NCBI GenBank assembly: GCA_013399855.1 | Contig: VXAY01002317.1 | Location: 1,931,152 to 1,995,151, forward strand | DNA: 64,000 nt | Direction of reading: 5' to 3' | Origin: Oxyruncus cristatus | Lineage: Eukaryota; Chordata; Aves; Passeriformes; Cotingidae | Shown: piece by piece, positions 47,284-59,176 of the stretch | Position numbering within the stretch: the first letter of the stretch is position 1 | Layout: each line of letters begins with the position of its first letter | Translations under genes and position numbers: made by a program | The notes under the pieces: generated by a model | The model's input: only the letters and a program-made list of their open reading frames with translations | Told to the model about the DNA's origin: nothing | Database searches by the model: none

Positions 47284-50200
47284 ACATCCAATAAAGATTT
47301 AAACAAAATGCTGCTGAAGATATGTCAATCAGTTGTATTCCTGAACCCTCCCTTACAGGTTGCTAAAATAAAAAGTGAAAAACCAACAGTCTGCCTACCT
47401 CTTGGTTCTCATGCTGCCACTGTAAAAACGTTTAAGCACTGCATCTTTTAAACATTTCTCTGTAGCATAAAATATTCCATTCTGTGGATAAAGCAGTTCA
47501 AATACAGAATAATTCCCACAATGGTAACATTTCTTCAGAAAACCAGGGAAGAAACTCATACACAGCTGGTCTCTTTTGCTACCACAGATCAAAAAGACTT
47601 GGGGTAGAAAATTTGCCTGTATCTTCAAAAATAAAATGGACTAAGAAAAGCTAGAATGAGCTTGTAGCTGTATTTCGTAACCTGCAATAATGTCTAATGA
47701 ACATAAAAATATCATTGAGGGATAAAAATGCCTTTAACTGATATGTTCCTAGATTGATCCATCCAAATTTGAAAAAAGCAATGATAGAGTAATGCTTTTA
47801 GTGTGCACCTGTAGGATTTGACTCACAGATAGTTCTTATAGATGGTTACATCTTGAATGAGGAATCTGCGCTACAGTCATCAGAGATGATGTAACAGAAG
47901 GAAATGTAACGAGAAAGATGAACTCTGAAACTCAATTTACTACACTCAGATATTTTAAAAATTTACCTTCAGACCTCAAATGCTTGGTTAAAACACTGAA
48001 GTTGCATTTCAGATCTCCTTCTGGTCACCATGAAAATTTATCAAAAGAATGTGTTATTAGTCAGTACTGTGTTGCCTGAAATACAGTTAGACTTAAAAAT
48101 ACACTATCTGACCATTTGAAGTACTGTTGTGAAATGTATTGAAACTTTTTATTAATCTCCCAAGATAAAAGTGTAGTTGATTGTCAAAATCAACAATAAA
48201 ATCAATGATTAGTAAAAAAGAAAACGTATTGATTACACTTCACAGATGCCAGACTTGTATGCATTTGTCTTTTCTAAGCAATGACACTTTATTTTAGACT
48301 ATATTGCCAATTTTTCACGAGTGACAAATGTTTAATCTCTTGTAACCATTTTAAGAAGTTCCTAGTCCCTTCTTCACCCCTGTTACTTACGTATGGTAAT
48401 TCATTAGCATGTGTAAAAATGAGGGGGAGGACCCTCTCTGGAGAAGGCAAGAAGTGGCTTTGGGGAGGAGGAGATCAGACGATGGGTGTGCAGGAAGGAA
48501 GAAGTAGTAGCTAAATGAATAGAAATTTTCTCTTTTGGGGCAATGTCATGTTAGGACAGTCTCTGCTGATTTTTACCATTTTCTTATCAAAGTTTTCTCC
48601 CCTCTCCCTGTGATGGATGCGAAATCTACTATTATGAGGCTGGAGTTTATGAGGGGAATATAGGAAAATAATTACATATATATATGCATGTCTGTACTGG
48701 TTTAACATCTCCATCACTGGCTAACCAGCCAAGACAAAATGATAAAAATAAGGCACTTTCTAATTAATGAGACCATGGATCAGAATGTACCGGCATAAAT
48801 AATTTTTTTTCTTATTTTCTTAATCTTTGATGGTCAGAAATAAATATTAATTCTGTAAACTTCCAGGAATATAGATACTAGCACATGTGGTAAAGCTGCA
48901 AGACCTGTACATCACAGTGTAGATCCATTTCTATCAGAAACATTGCCAGATGAATTTAGAAACAACTGAAGGGGCTAAGACAACACAGAAAACACTCTCA
49001 TCAGCTTGTTGGTCAAACTAATGAAGCCAGGACTGTGTGCTCAACTTTATGCAAATTTTGAAGATGAACTTAATGCTGAGAAACATCAATTCAGCCAAAC
49101 ATGTAAGCAAATCAATGACCTGAGTCATGTGAATGTTCCCACTGGGATCAATAAGCTGGTCTGTGCTATTGTCAAAAAGCATACTAGAATAAATGTCCTT
49201 GCTGAAAAATGGAAGGTGATACCACAAGGAGCCCAACATAGCTAATGAAATCAGAGTTAAGGTACATAAATAAAAAACTCGAAAGAAGAAAAAATAAAAC
49301 CAATAACAATCTTTCAGCTGAGACTCAACATATTACAGACATTCAAAACAGTGCTTGTGAATGAGCAAGATGAGGCACATATGAAGATTTTTGTCAAGTC
49401 AGGGCAGACAGAACAGGGTACAGAGTCACTGAGGCATCAAGATTCTGGTACTTTGCACAGTAATGAGGACATATAATTCCTGTTCCTTTAATCTAAGGCC
49501 ACGGATTGATCTGAAAGCATGGTGTTTTTTTAAAAAGCAGGAAAGATTATGTGTTTGTACTTACATACTTCTCCTGTAATTCACATTCCAGAACAAGGGA
49601 TAAGCTTAGGAGTTCCTTAGTAGTCTAGGTCCTTATACCAAACCAGTTCCTTGCAGCTGGCAGAGAGAGAAGGTGACATGGCTGAGATATCTATTACTAG
49701 AATCTAGATTGTCACGATGGTCTGTGTCTCGGAACATTTAAGATGTGAACATGGTTGCTCTGGTTTGATTTTATCTGGAGACAAACTCAGAACAGACTAC
49801 TGCCAAAATCAACACCCGGTTTTTAGCTGCCCTGACTATTTTCTAGCTTTAATTGAGGATCAAGGTCATTATTTTGAGCAACATGAAAACTACCTTCCCA
49901 GTCCTTTTTAAAATGTTAAATTCTGACTGGTTTTTTCATATTCTGAAGTACTTCAAGCTAAAATTGTCCTTATTATAAATTTTAGAGCATCAGTCTCTGG
50001 GCAGAGATATTTTTTTCTTTTGATCTTTACATTTGTCGCTAAAGAAGATATTTTTATTCCTGACACTTTCTTGGAGAAAGTTTAGAAAAATTGTCCCTTT
50101 CCATGGTTACACTGTGCTCCTTCTCTAACGATCCCAGCAGCCACACATGCCTTCGATGGGGTAAGTGCTGACACACCACTGACTTTTCCACAAGAAGTGC

Positions 50201-51317
50201 AGCTTCAGCTTTGCCTTCTGACACCACCAGGACGGTGGAACAAACGTAGGAACTGACAATGCCATCTTATGGTGGACATACAAACTGCAAATGCAGTCTG
50301 TAAAAGAATATACAAAAATGGACGTTGCCCTGCATAGGTAAAAAAAAAAAATACGTGGCATTCTTAAGGATGCAGTTGTGTGTATGAATAATTATTTATT
50401 TCTAGCCTTCTTTAAGGGCTTAAAACCAGAAGGATTCATTTAAATGCCAAAGCTGAAGACTTTGTGATGACAAGCGAATATAGGAAAGGAAAAGGAACAA
50501 GGAGAGAGAAATGCTATCACATTCTCTTCTCATTCACTTCCTTTCATATTCTCTTCCCATCTCTTAAGGTCCCTTAGCACAAAAATAGTACTCACTCAAC
50601 ATGGATGACATTGCAAATGGGCAATATACAAACATCCTCACCAGCTTAGCTTAAGCAACAAACTTTGAATACCTGTTATGTTGTTATGTTAGATACAAAC
50701 CAGCCATTACAAACAAGACTAAAAGGAGTAAACACAAACTATTTTAATGCCGGTCTTCCTCACCATGCACAAAACGTCTCTACGCACACCGATAGCAGCA
50801 GTTTGTCCTGGAAGTTGGGGTATCCGTCAGTTAGGACTGTGTCTGTTAGATGCCCAGAGATCTAGAATAACTGTCCAAAACAGCAGGGCATGAAGACCAC
50901 CAAAGGCAGTAACGTGCATCCATATTGGAGAGAAACTATGAATACACTCTGCAAGTTCCTATCAGAACCACATGGATTTTTACCATTGGAATGTCTTTAC
51001 ACTGGAGCTCTGCCTTTAATAACTGGTTGCTGAAACATTCCTGGAGGAATACTGAGGCAAAACAAAAGGAATCATTACTAGCCAAAATTAACAAAAATTT
51101 TGGGGTTCAAACAGCAAGGTACATAGTACAGTTGAGGTTCCTCTTGTGAAGGCAGCCCAGGGGAACATGTGTGGTTAACAGAACATGGGGTTAACCTTGA
51201 TACAACTGTGGTCTCAGTGCTATGCCACCTTCACCACTTCTGTACTTGGGGATGAGAAGCTGGATGCCAGCAAGACCAGATCATTTGAGTCGTGACAGCT
51301 GCCAATGGGGAACCATA
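47284..51317. other. Non-coding, unique-looking DNA
   Basis: About 4 kb with no recognisable gene. A purine-rich segment lies at 48420-48508 and an A12 run near 50340. The 79-codon plus-strand frame at 49006-49245 is overlapped by a minus-strand frame of similar length and has no domain. Confidence 0.55.
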
Positions 51318-51339
51318 CATACCATATGTATATGGTATG
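51318..51339 (+). repeat. Perfect 10-bp palindrome
   Basis: CATACCATAT (51318-51327) and ATATGGTATG (51330-51339) are exact reverse complements separated by GT. The AT-rich cruciform-prone arm sits just before a patch of related GGTA words. Confidence 0.85.
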
Positions 51340-54300
51340 CTGAGGTACACACGGTACTGTTGAGGTACTTTTAGTGTTGGTATTGGGTTTTGCTCCTCTA
51401 CGTCTGATTTTTTTTTTCTTAAAATGTTGTGAAAGGTCCTACAGTAAAACAACATCATTAACATTTCAGACAAAGCTTGTCTTGCGACAGCAAAAATATT
51501 GTGAATTTAACCAATCCTCAGTGAATAATTGTTAAGTGAACCCTGTTAAGCCTTCCACTGGGAAAGTGTTGGAATATGCATTTTTGGAACCATTTATATA
51601 ATTTTTACCTTTGGTTTTTTTGCTTTTGATTTTTACTTTTCTGTTGAGAAATTTAACTCAAGCCAGTTCCCTGAAAGAGAAAGAAAAGTTGCCTGGGAGA
51701 AACTGCACAAATGCTGAATATTTATATAGAATGACAATGACATTTGACTTCAGGTTTTCTTTGATGGAAATAAGTTCCATTCAGCTGTGACCCATATCTC
51801 TTTGTCTTGACAAGCTGAAGGAAACATAACATGTTTGGTCAAAAGTGGATGAGGCCTGAATTCCTCATTTTGTTCCCAAAAAACCACTGGCTTGAATTTG
51901 ATACATCTTAGCAGATGAACATATTTTAAAGGGTGAATTAAAAAAAAAAAAAATTCTATGCTATTCTTGTTCTATTTCTCAATAACACATTTTATAAAGT
52001 ACTGTTCAAAGACATGCAAAAATTTAGAGTTTTTTTTCCCAAGAACCTTATTATTCAAGGAGAATGACAATAAACTAACAAATAGACCGAGGATAAGAAA
52101 AGTGTAATTTAGAAGACAAGTGGTTGACACGATCATTGCTCTTTTTGGTGAGGCTGCATGTATTAATAGTGCCTTCTTCAGACTAGTAAAACTCGTTGTA
52201 CTTTTCTAAAATATTCTAGCATATCTTTGAATACTACAGCTCTGCCATAATCACAGTCCATTAGGATTTGGCCCAATCGTTTATGTGATTAGGACAGCAC
52301 TGCCATAAAACTAGCTTAATATGGAAAATAATATTGATGACTTGACCCATCATGATCTCTAGCGTAAAACTTTAACCAGTCCCTCTCGAGGCAGGACCTG
52401 AAATAACCTTCCTGAAATTAATCAGAAAGCCATGGTTCTGAATACACTAAAAAGCCGACTATGCTCTACAAGCCTGGGAATATTAAGTGTTTGTTAGTTT
52501 TCCTGTAAACCCCTCTAGTTTTCTCTGTGACTTCATGGCCTGATTCCTTTGTGTAACTATTTAAATATCACATTAAGACAATATTGAATACTGAGGCTCT
52601 CAAGAAACCAGAGGTGTCAAAATTAAAATAGCTTATTCAATTTTCAGTCACCACTTCATGCACAGCTGTTACTTCTAAGTTATAGCACACCAAATCTTGT
52701 ATTATAATACACTACTTGGAATAGAGACGTTTAAATATCAATTTCTTAGAACAGTAAACACGAATGTCACAATTTATTTGTGTGTACTACTCTTTCAAAG
52801 ATAAAAATCCACATAAATCATTTTATGATACATTTGCAGTAAATATCTCAGAGAGAATGTCTTTCACCATCCTGCTCAAAAGAGTTTCTGTATTTCACAT
52901 CAAAGAGTCGGTAGCTTAAAAGTCCAACTCAAAACCTTACCCCTAGCTCAGAAATTTGAATCCAGCCTTCCTTTACTCCTGAGCTGCCCGATATGCCACA
53001 CAGCTCTACTGCATTTTTCTTGTTCTCCTTTGGTGATGAATCTGAGCCGTCTGTGTGTTCACTGCAAAGTCACAAGGGTCACATAAATATTTGCAAGATA
53101 GGCAGACAATGATGCTTCTGGAATCTTTGAAAAATAAAGGGAAATAACACAAAATAAAATAACCCATCTGGAATCTAAATCAAGGGTTGTTTACCTTTTA
53201 GCACACCTACACAGATCTTGGAAGGAGAACATTCTATCATTCTTGCTCTTTGCATAATACCTCTGGGCCCTTTTATAACATGAAACTATCAGAAGCCAAA
53301 AATCTCAACTCACACAGATTATTACTGCAGTGCTTGGAAAGTTATCGCAATGAATCAGAGACACACAAAAAAATGAAGAGAGCTATCCCTGTTCATTCAA
53401 AGGCTGTCCCACAGCTGCTTAAGGTTATAGGCTGATTCACTTGGATTCTTTTGGTTTTTCTCAGCTAGAAGAGACCATGGATGCTCTGAGACTCTTGTAT
53501 GCCAATCAAAACAAATTCTTAATAAACAAAAAATCTTGCCCTTGAAATCCAGAGAGAATCATGCTGGCAAGCAGCAGCTATGCAATATTTTCCTCTCTGT
53601 CAAAACAGCAGTAACTTTCTTAAAAGAATTCAGGAAACGTCAAAAAACATTCTTTCCTCCTGCTTCAGACTGAAATCTTTTCCCGCATTGTCTCCACAGG
53701 ATGAGCCGTTTGTGAATAGCAGGAAAAAAATCTGATTTTAGCAATGACGAGTCAAGCAACTTTTGCACCATGACTATTTCAGCATCTGCCTCTGCAGAAG
53801 TTGTAGCGGGGCTTCAGAGAGCGGTTGCTCCAGTTTTTACTCCTTTTTAGGTCTGAGGACACTCTATTTCTGGTCATAGTGTAGCTTTAGAAATCTTGAG
53901 TAACAAGGATAGTAAGTTAAGAGCAAGAATAGGTTTAGTTTTCCTTTGGAGAATTTAGTTTTATTAGTAAGGCTCAACTTTCGAAACACTCACAAGAACA
54001 AAACTTGTGATTTAGGCTCCTGGAGTGTGAGGGTACTCAAAGTATTTAAAAAAAATTACTGATAGATGATGAGCCCTGTGAGTACAGATGAAGCAGGTGT
54101 GAGGGAGTGAGGGGAATGATTAATTTATCTCACCTTAGATTTCCCTATTCTTGCCTGTTGCAGCAATGTGTGAGATTGCTGTCAATGCTTCTCATCCCTA
54201 ATTCTCTAGCGGATTTGTATAAAATCTACTCATTTCAAATTTCCAATAACCCAAGCCATAAGTTTGTGTTAACCAAACGGCTATTGTGATTCTCATAGTT

Positions 54301-55311
54301 TTAGGGTTACAGATGGCTCATCTAAGAAAAGCAGTATGCTCAATTTACAGTTATCCACTGGCTGAGATCGATACCAAAGTCTGAGAGACCTTGTTGCATG
54401 CTAATTATAAAGGGTTCCATCAGTCCAGAAAAAAAATTTGAACAGCAGCATTAGGCTGGGGTTTATGAAGAAGCACAGAGGAGAAGGGGAGAGAGCACAC
54501 CATTATTCTTGGAGTCCAAGATGATGAACATCCTTTGGATAAGAATGATGAAATAATGTGAAAGAACAGTTGTAGACTGGCTGTAACAAAGGTACGTGTA
54601 GAATGAAATGCATTTGCAGGAAAAGCTTTTGAAAAGTCAAGAGGCTCAGACAGAGTGCAAACACCTTTTTTCCCTCTCATCTCCTTTTTTTGTCTCTCTT
54701 GAAAGGTGATCTCTCTCCACGGATATTTGCTGGAAAGCAGTTACAAGGATTGGAGGGTTACACAGGAGAGAAGTACAGGTAATAGGGAGTTAACTCCTCC
54801 ACACACTGGCCATGATTGTGTAAATACTTGTTTTGATCATGGAGAAAGAAATTGTCTAATGTCCAGGCTCTCACACCTTTACAGCACTTTGCTTTAAAGG
54901 GGACATGTTCTGATTCATCAAATGACTCCTCTGGAAAAACTGGCCCAACAATGTCAGCTGTTTCTCATCCTTTGCTATTACCTTGCCTGTTTAGTCACGA
55001 ACAGACTAAAGAACGAACAAAAAAGAAAGACAGGAAAAAAAAAAAAAGGAAAATAAAAAGAAACCTCAGCTTATTTTTGCAGAGCATTTTAGGTTCTACT
55101 ATTTACTAAGATATTTCTGAAGCAGAAATTAAAAAACATCAATTTTCCTAGTTGCTTCTTTCCCTAGCTTGGCCCACTACCCAGCCTTTCCATCAGTACT
55201 GCCTTGGGGGTTACCAACAAACTCCCAAGGGATCTGTGAGGACTCTGCTGAGTTGTAAGCACAGTAACAACTTATATACTAAAACTAGTCATTGAGGAAA
55301 GTAAGGGCAAA
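51340..55311. other. Non-coding, unique-looking DNA
   Basis: No supported gene. An A14 run lies at 51940-51953 and an A-rich purine patch at about 55009-55064. Open frames are short and without domain. Confidence 0.55.
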
Positions 55312-55354
55312 CTTATAAAATGCTGCTTTATAAAATGCTCATTTATAAAATGTG
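55312..55354 (+). repeat. 14-15-bp tandem repeat, 3 copies
   Basis: Three adjacent copies of CTTATAAAATGCTG-like units (55312-55325, 55326-55340, 55341-55354), differing by a few bases. Confidence 0.85.
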
Positions 55355-55550
55355 AAGTAAGTAGTAGAGTTTGTTGTGAAAATGTTGGTTATACATGATA
55401 GCACTTGCTAATACATTGTTTAGACAGCCTTGAACACCTCTGCTGTCTTTGTCCAGAGAGTAACAGAAGAGCCTCAGAGAGGAATGCAGATGTGCTGACT
55501 CAGCATGCACCAGGAGTCCTTCCACTGTAAAAATGTATTCCAGAACTTGA
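55355..55550. other. Non-coding DNA between two tandem repeats
   Basis: No gene recognised. Confidence 0.5.
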
Positions 55551-55580
55551 AAATGCATTTAACTGCATTCAACTGCATTT
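55551..55580 (+). repeat. 10-bp tandem repeat, 3 copies
   Basis: AAATGCATTT, AACTGCATTC and AACTGCATTT follow one another without spacer. A further TTGCATTCACTGC lies 10 bases on, so the array may be a decayed longer one. Confidence 0.85.
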
Positions 55581-56650
55581 TAATTGGATCTTTGCATTCA
55601 CTGCTGCCTCTATTGCCGAACTCTGAGGCCTTGATCTGAGCATGGTGCCATGTTATCATTTTACTGCTGAGAATGAAGAAATATGCATTTAACTTCTTAC
55701 ACCTGCAACATGTCTGTGGGTAGTCCTTGTTTGGTAACAGAACCAACTAAATGCTCATGTGTGACTTAGGTGTGGCTTATTTATTTCACTTAAGTTCTGC
55801 CTTAGAACACAATATAAACAACCGTATTTCAGAATATAGGTATAGAAATGCTTGGCCCAGTGGATTCTCATAAGCACAGAATTGTGAATTTTACCCAGCT
55901 ATGAGGACTGAAAGAACTGAATGTTCACACTTGACCCTTAGCTGTCTCTTGTAAATTTGTAGTATAGGCACTGGAATCAAAACAAATCATTCTTCCTTCT
56001 ACAGCTCCTCTGTCCCTCATGCGAAATCTCCATTTAAGCGTCTGGTGATTAGTGCTGCCTGCAGGATGCCTGCTAATTTAAATAGGCTTCTGCCACCTTT
56101 CTATATCCTTGTTTTGGAGCCAAAGGGTATGATAACCTCTGTGGCTGAAACCTATCTGGAGAGTGGAAATAAACAGATCTACGGGTTCGAACATCCATAA
56201 TTGCCATTTTCCCTTTGAGCAAGCAATCAGCCAGGTCCTCCAAACTGCAGTTTTCTTTTGTTGTCTGCACATGTCTAACCTTACATCCCCATTCAAGGAC
56301 AAAAAGGGACATGATCTGACAGTGAGACTCATACTTTTCAAGTCTAGAAAGTGGCCACAGACGAGATGAATAATATTGCTGCTGTAGCCCTGAATCCCAC
56401 TTTTTTCTGGTAGACAAAATTTAGCACCCACTGCGTGTATGTGCATGGGTACACCCTTAGGTTCAGTTTCAGAAGAAAAGTCTAACTTAAATGTTTCTTT
56501 TGTGCATGACCTCCAGTATGCCAACTCCCTGCTCTCTCCATATGCTACAGAAACACAGAGAACTGGGCCCAGAGGGAGACAGCCCAAATGAGAGCAGAGG
56601 GAAAGAAAAACAGCATGAGGATAGATGAATTTGGACAGCAATCGAAATGG
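55581..56650. other. Non-coding DNA with a long minus-strand open frame
   Basis: Holds the longest open frame of the window (56078-56662, minus, 194 codons, beginning at GTG; 122 codons if the first ATG is used). It overlaps a 114-codon minus-strand frame and a plus-strand frame. No domain, signal peptide or family wording is recognised, so it is not called a gene; see findings. Confidence 0.4.
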
Positions 56651-56673
56651 CCCTGTCCCCACCCCTTACCCCC
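56651..56673 (-). other. Canonical G-quadruplex motif (minus strand)
   Basis: The plus strand shows C-runs at 56651-56653, 56657-56660, 56662-56665 and 56669-56673. On the minus strand this gives G5-G4-G4-G3 with loops of 3, 1 and 3 bases, the best G-quadruplex motif in the window. It lies at the 5' end of the long minus-strand open frame. Confidence 0.7.
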
Positions 56674-57312
56674 TATGTATTTTAATTGCACGGTTTAAAA
56701 TAATCCCCTTAACTTTGAGAGAAAGTCTGCTTGTCTGTGAGTATTTGATCTGGCATTGACTCTATCTGAAATCTCATTACCATGGGGAGATCCTGGGGTT
56801 CTTTGGGAAGAGAAGAGGAGATGAAATGGGATGGACTGTGCTGGGGCCTGGAAAAAAGTACTGAATAGAATTGGCCAACAGCCAAATGCTTTCATTCCTA
56901 GCAGAAAGGCATTAAATGAGACTGGCTGCATTTAAGTGAACATCTTTTTGATTAAATAAATAGGTAAAGAACCATCTGTGTATGTGCCTGTGCATTATAT
57001 ATTTACATATAAATTTTGCCATTCTTAGATACTTTCATAATTTCCAGCCTACTGTAGATTGCTTTAAATGTTACGATAAGGTTAGGGACACTCAAAGAAT
57101 GAAAGAGGAGAAGATTCATGTTGGGATTACATTTCCTTGCTTATTCTGTGTCATTCCTGGCCAAACCCACCACATGGTTGCTCATTAGGAATTAACCTGA
57201 CCCATTGTTTTTGCAGGTCTTAGTTGAAAACTTAAAAAAGAAAAAAATAAAAAAAGCCAAGTTCCAGTGAGTTCTACATATTTCTTCTGTGGATATTTGG
57301 ATATTTTGCAGC
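56674..57312. other. Non-coding DNA
   Basis: No gene or repeat family recognised; A-rich patch at 57236-57256. Confidence 0.55.
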
Positions 57313-57328
57313 CATTCATTCATTCATT
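57313..57328 (+). repeat. (CATT)4 microsatellite
   Basis: Four perfect CATT units followed by GATCATTC. Confidence 0.9.
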
Positions 57329-59151
57329 GATCATTCTTCTGAATGAGTATCATAAATACAAGTTTATTTAGTAAATGGATAGAAATAAAGCAGACATGCT
57401 GTCTGGCACAAAGGTTGTCTAACATTCTCTATTGCAACCCTCTTTCTACAGCTGCACGTAACTTAAGAGAATGTTACCTATTTGGCCTTGTGGTTTCTGC
57501 ATTTCAGCTCCCTTTCTAAAGTTGATTTATGCATGCATCAAAACCAAAGACTACTCTGTGGTAGTTCACTTGCCTCAGACACATATGCTGTGGAATCATG
57601 CAGTAGCTTATTAAAACTGTTCTTTGTAGCTTAGGAAGGCCAAAGAAAAGCTTTTGGTGTTTCAATGGCAAACTCTCTGCGAGGCATAGAACACTCTGAA
57701 CATGAAGATTATTCTGCCATTTTAGAATGAAGTTTCAGCTTCAGCTACTATATGTTTCTTTGCTAAAAATGCTGGTCTTCCAGGGACATGTTATCACTGA
57801 GTAACATGACAACCTTTGAAATCATAAACAATTAAGGAAAGCCCTTGTAAACAAGAATTGCTGAAAGGTTAGATCTCTAATTTACCTTTGTTTCCCTAGA
57901 AGTCCAAGCTCTCCATCTATTTTAGTGAAAAATCAGTAGTTTGTTTTGCTGCAGATCTTCAAGTCCAGCTACCTATTCTTAGGTTTGAGATTTGGTGTTG
58001 TGTTTATTTGGTACAATTTGTATCCTTTTGACTACCACTATTTTCTGTGTATTTAAGTTGGGATGCTCTATTTGTATCCTCTGCTGACACAATTCCTGTG
58101 GAGTCATTTCCATTTCTGCAAAAGTCATGGAAAGAGGGCATAAAAGAGTGTCAAATTAGAATTAGGGCCTCCGCATTGATTTTTCCAGTTAGTTAGAAGT
58201 GACTGTCTAAGGTGTAGAGCAGCGTAATAATCCAATCCTAGGATTCTCAAGTCAGAATGCTCAAGTGTTCCATGACTGCACTGTACTTCATAGTGCTTCA
58301 CTGTTTTTTGGCACTAGAGTCATGTCTGCAGGACTCCTAATACCCTAATCCCACTGTATTCTCCAGAACTGATTTAACTCCATACTGGCTACATAGAGAC
58401 TAGCATCAACATTGATCTGCAGTGAAGTTTATTGTGTGTAGGTTCATTAGAAGCTTCTAGCTCACACTGTGTACTGTGTGTGTATGTAATTTAAGTTACA
58501 ATTCTGCTGGCTTCACTAGGAAGCCTAGTATTTAGACAAATGGTAGTATTTTGGGTTTATGCAATGGTCTGCTGCTGTAAAAAGCTTGAGTTTAAAAGCA
58601 GCAGGTTTTTAGAGATAAAAATAATGCTAATAGCAGAGGTTTGCTGAGATCAGAAGTGAAGTCTCTGACTGTACCTAACTGGGCACAGTATCTGACTTCA
58701 GAGAGAGCTGAGGGAAATGAAGGTCATGAAGCATGAGACTGAAGAACACCAGCAGCTTAGTTCTGTGGAACAAATCAGATTAGTTGAGCTGATTTCAGAA
58801 CAACTAAAAATCTGTTTTAACACCTTTCATTCTCTTATCGAAATGAGACTGAGGGTTCTTTTAGATCATTCATGGTGGGGTGTAACAGTTTTAATTCCCT
58901 GGTCACTCACATGTCTGTAAATTAGTTTCAATTTAGGATTTACTCTCAGAAGAGCTAAATATTCCCTGAACTGGGAACTTTCATCTGTAGTAGGAGACAT
59001 TATCTGCTTAGCATATCTGGCACTTGGGAAATCAAACTTTGCAGTCATGCCTTGCCAATATTTGCTGAGGAAGCAAAGGGCAGCATCCTTTTGGGGATAG
59101 ACCTGCTTTTCCACAGTGTACAATATGTTTGTGTGGTATAACTATAGTCCT
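57329..59151. other. Non-coding, unique-looking DNA
   Basis: No supported gene or repeat family. Confidence 0.55.
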
Positions 59152-59176
59152 AAATTCTATCCTATAGATAGAATTT
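59152..59176 (+). repeat. Perfect 10-bp inverted repeat
   Basis: AAATTCTATC and GATAGAATTT are exact reverse complements around a 5-base CTATA loop. A partial further copy (ATCCTATAGAAT) lies 10 bases downstream. Confidence 0.85.
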
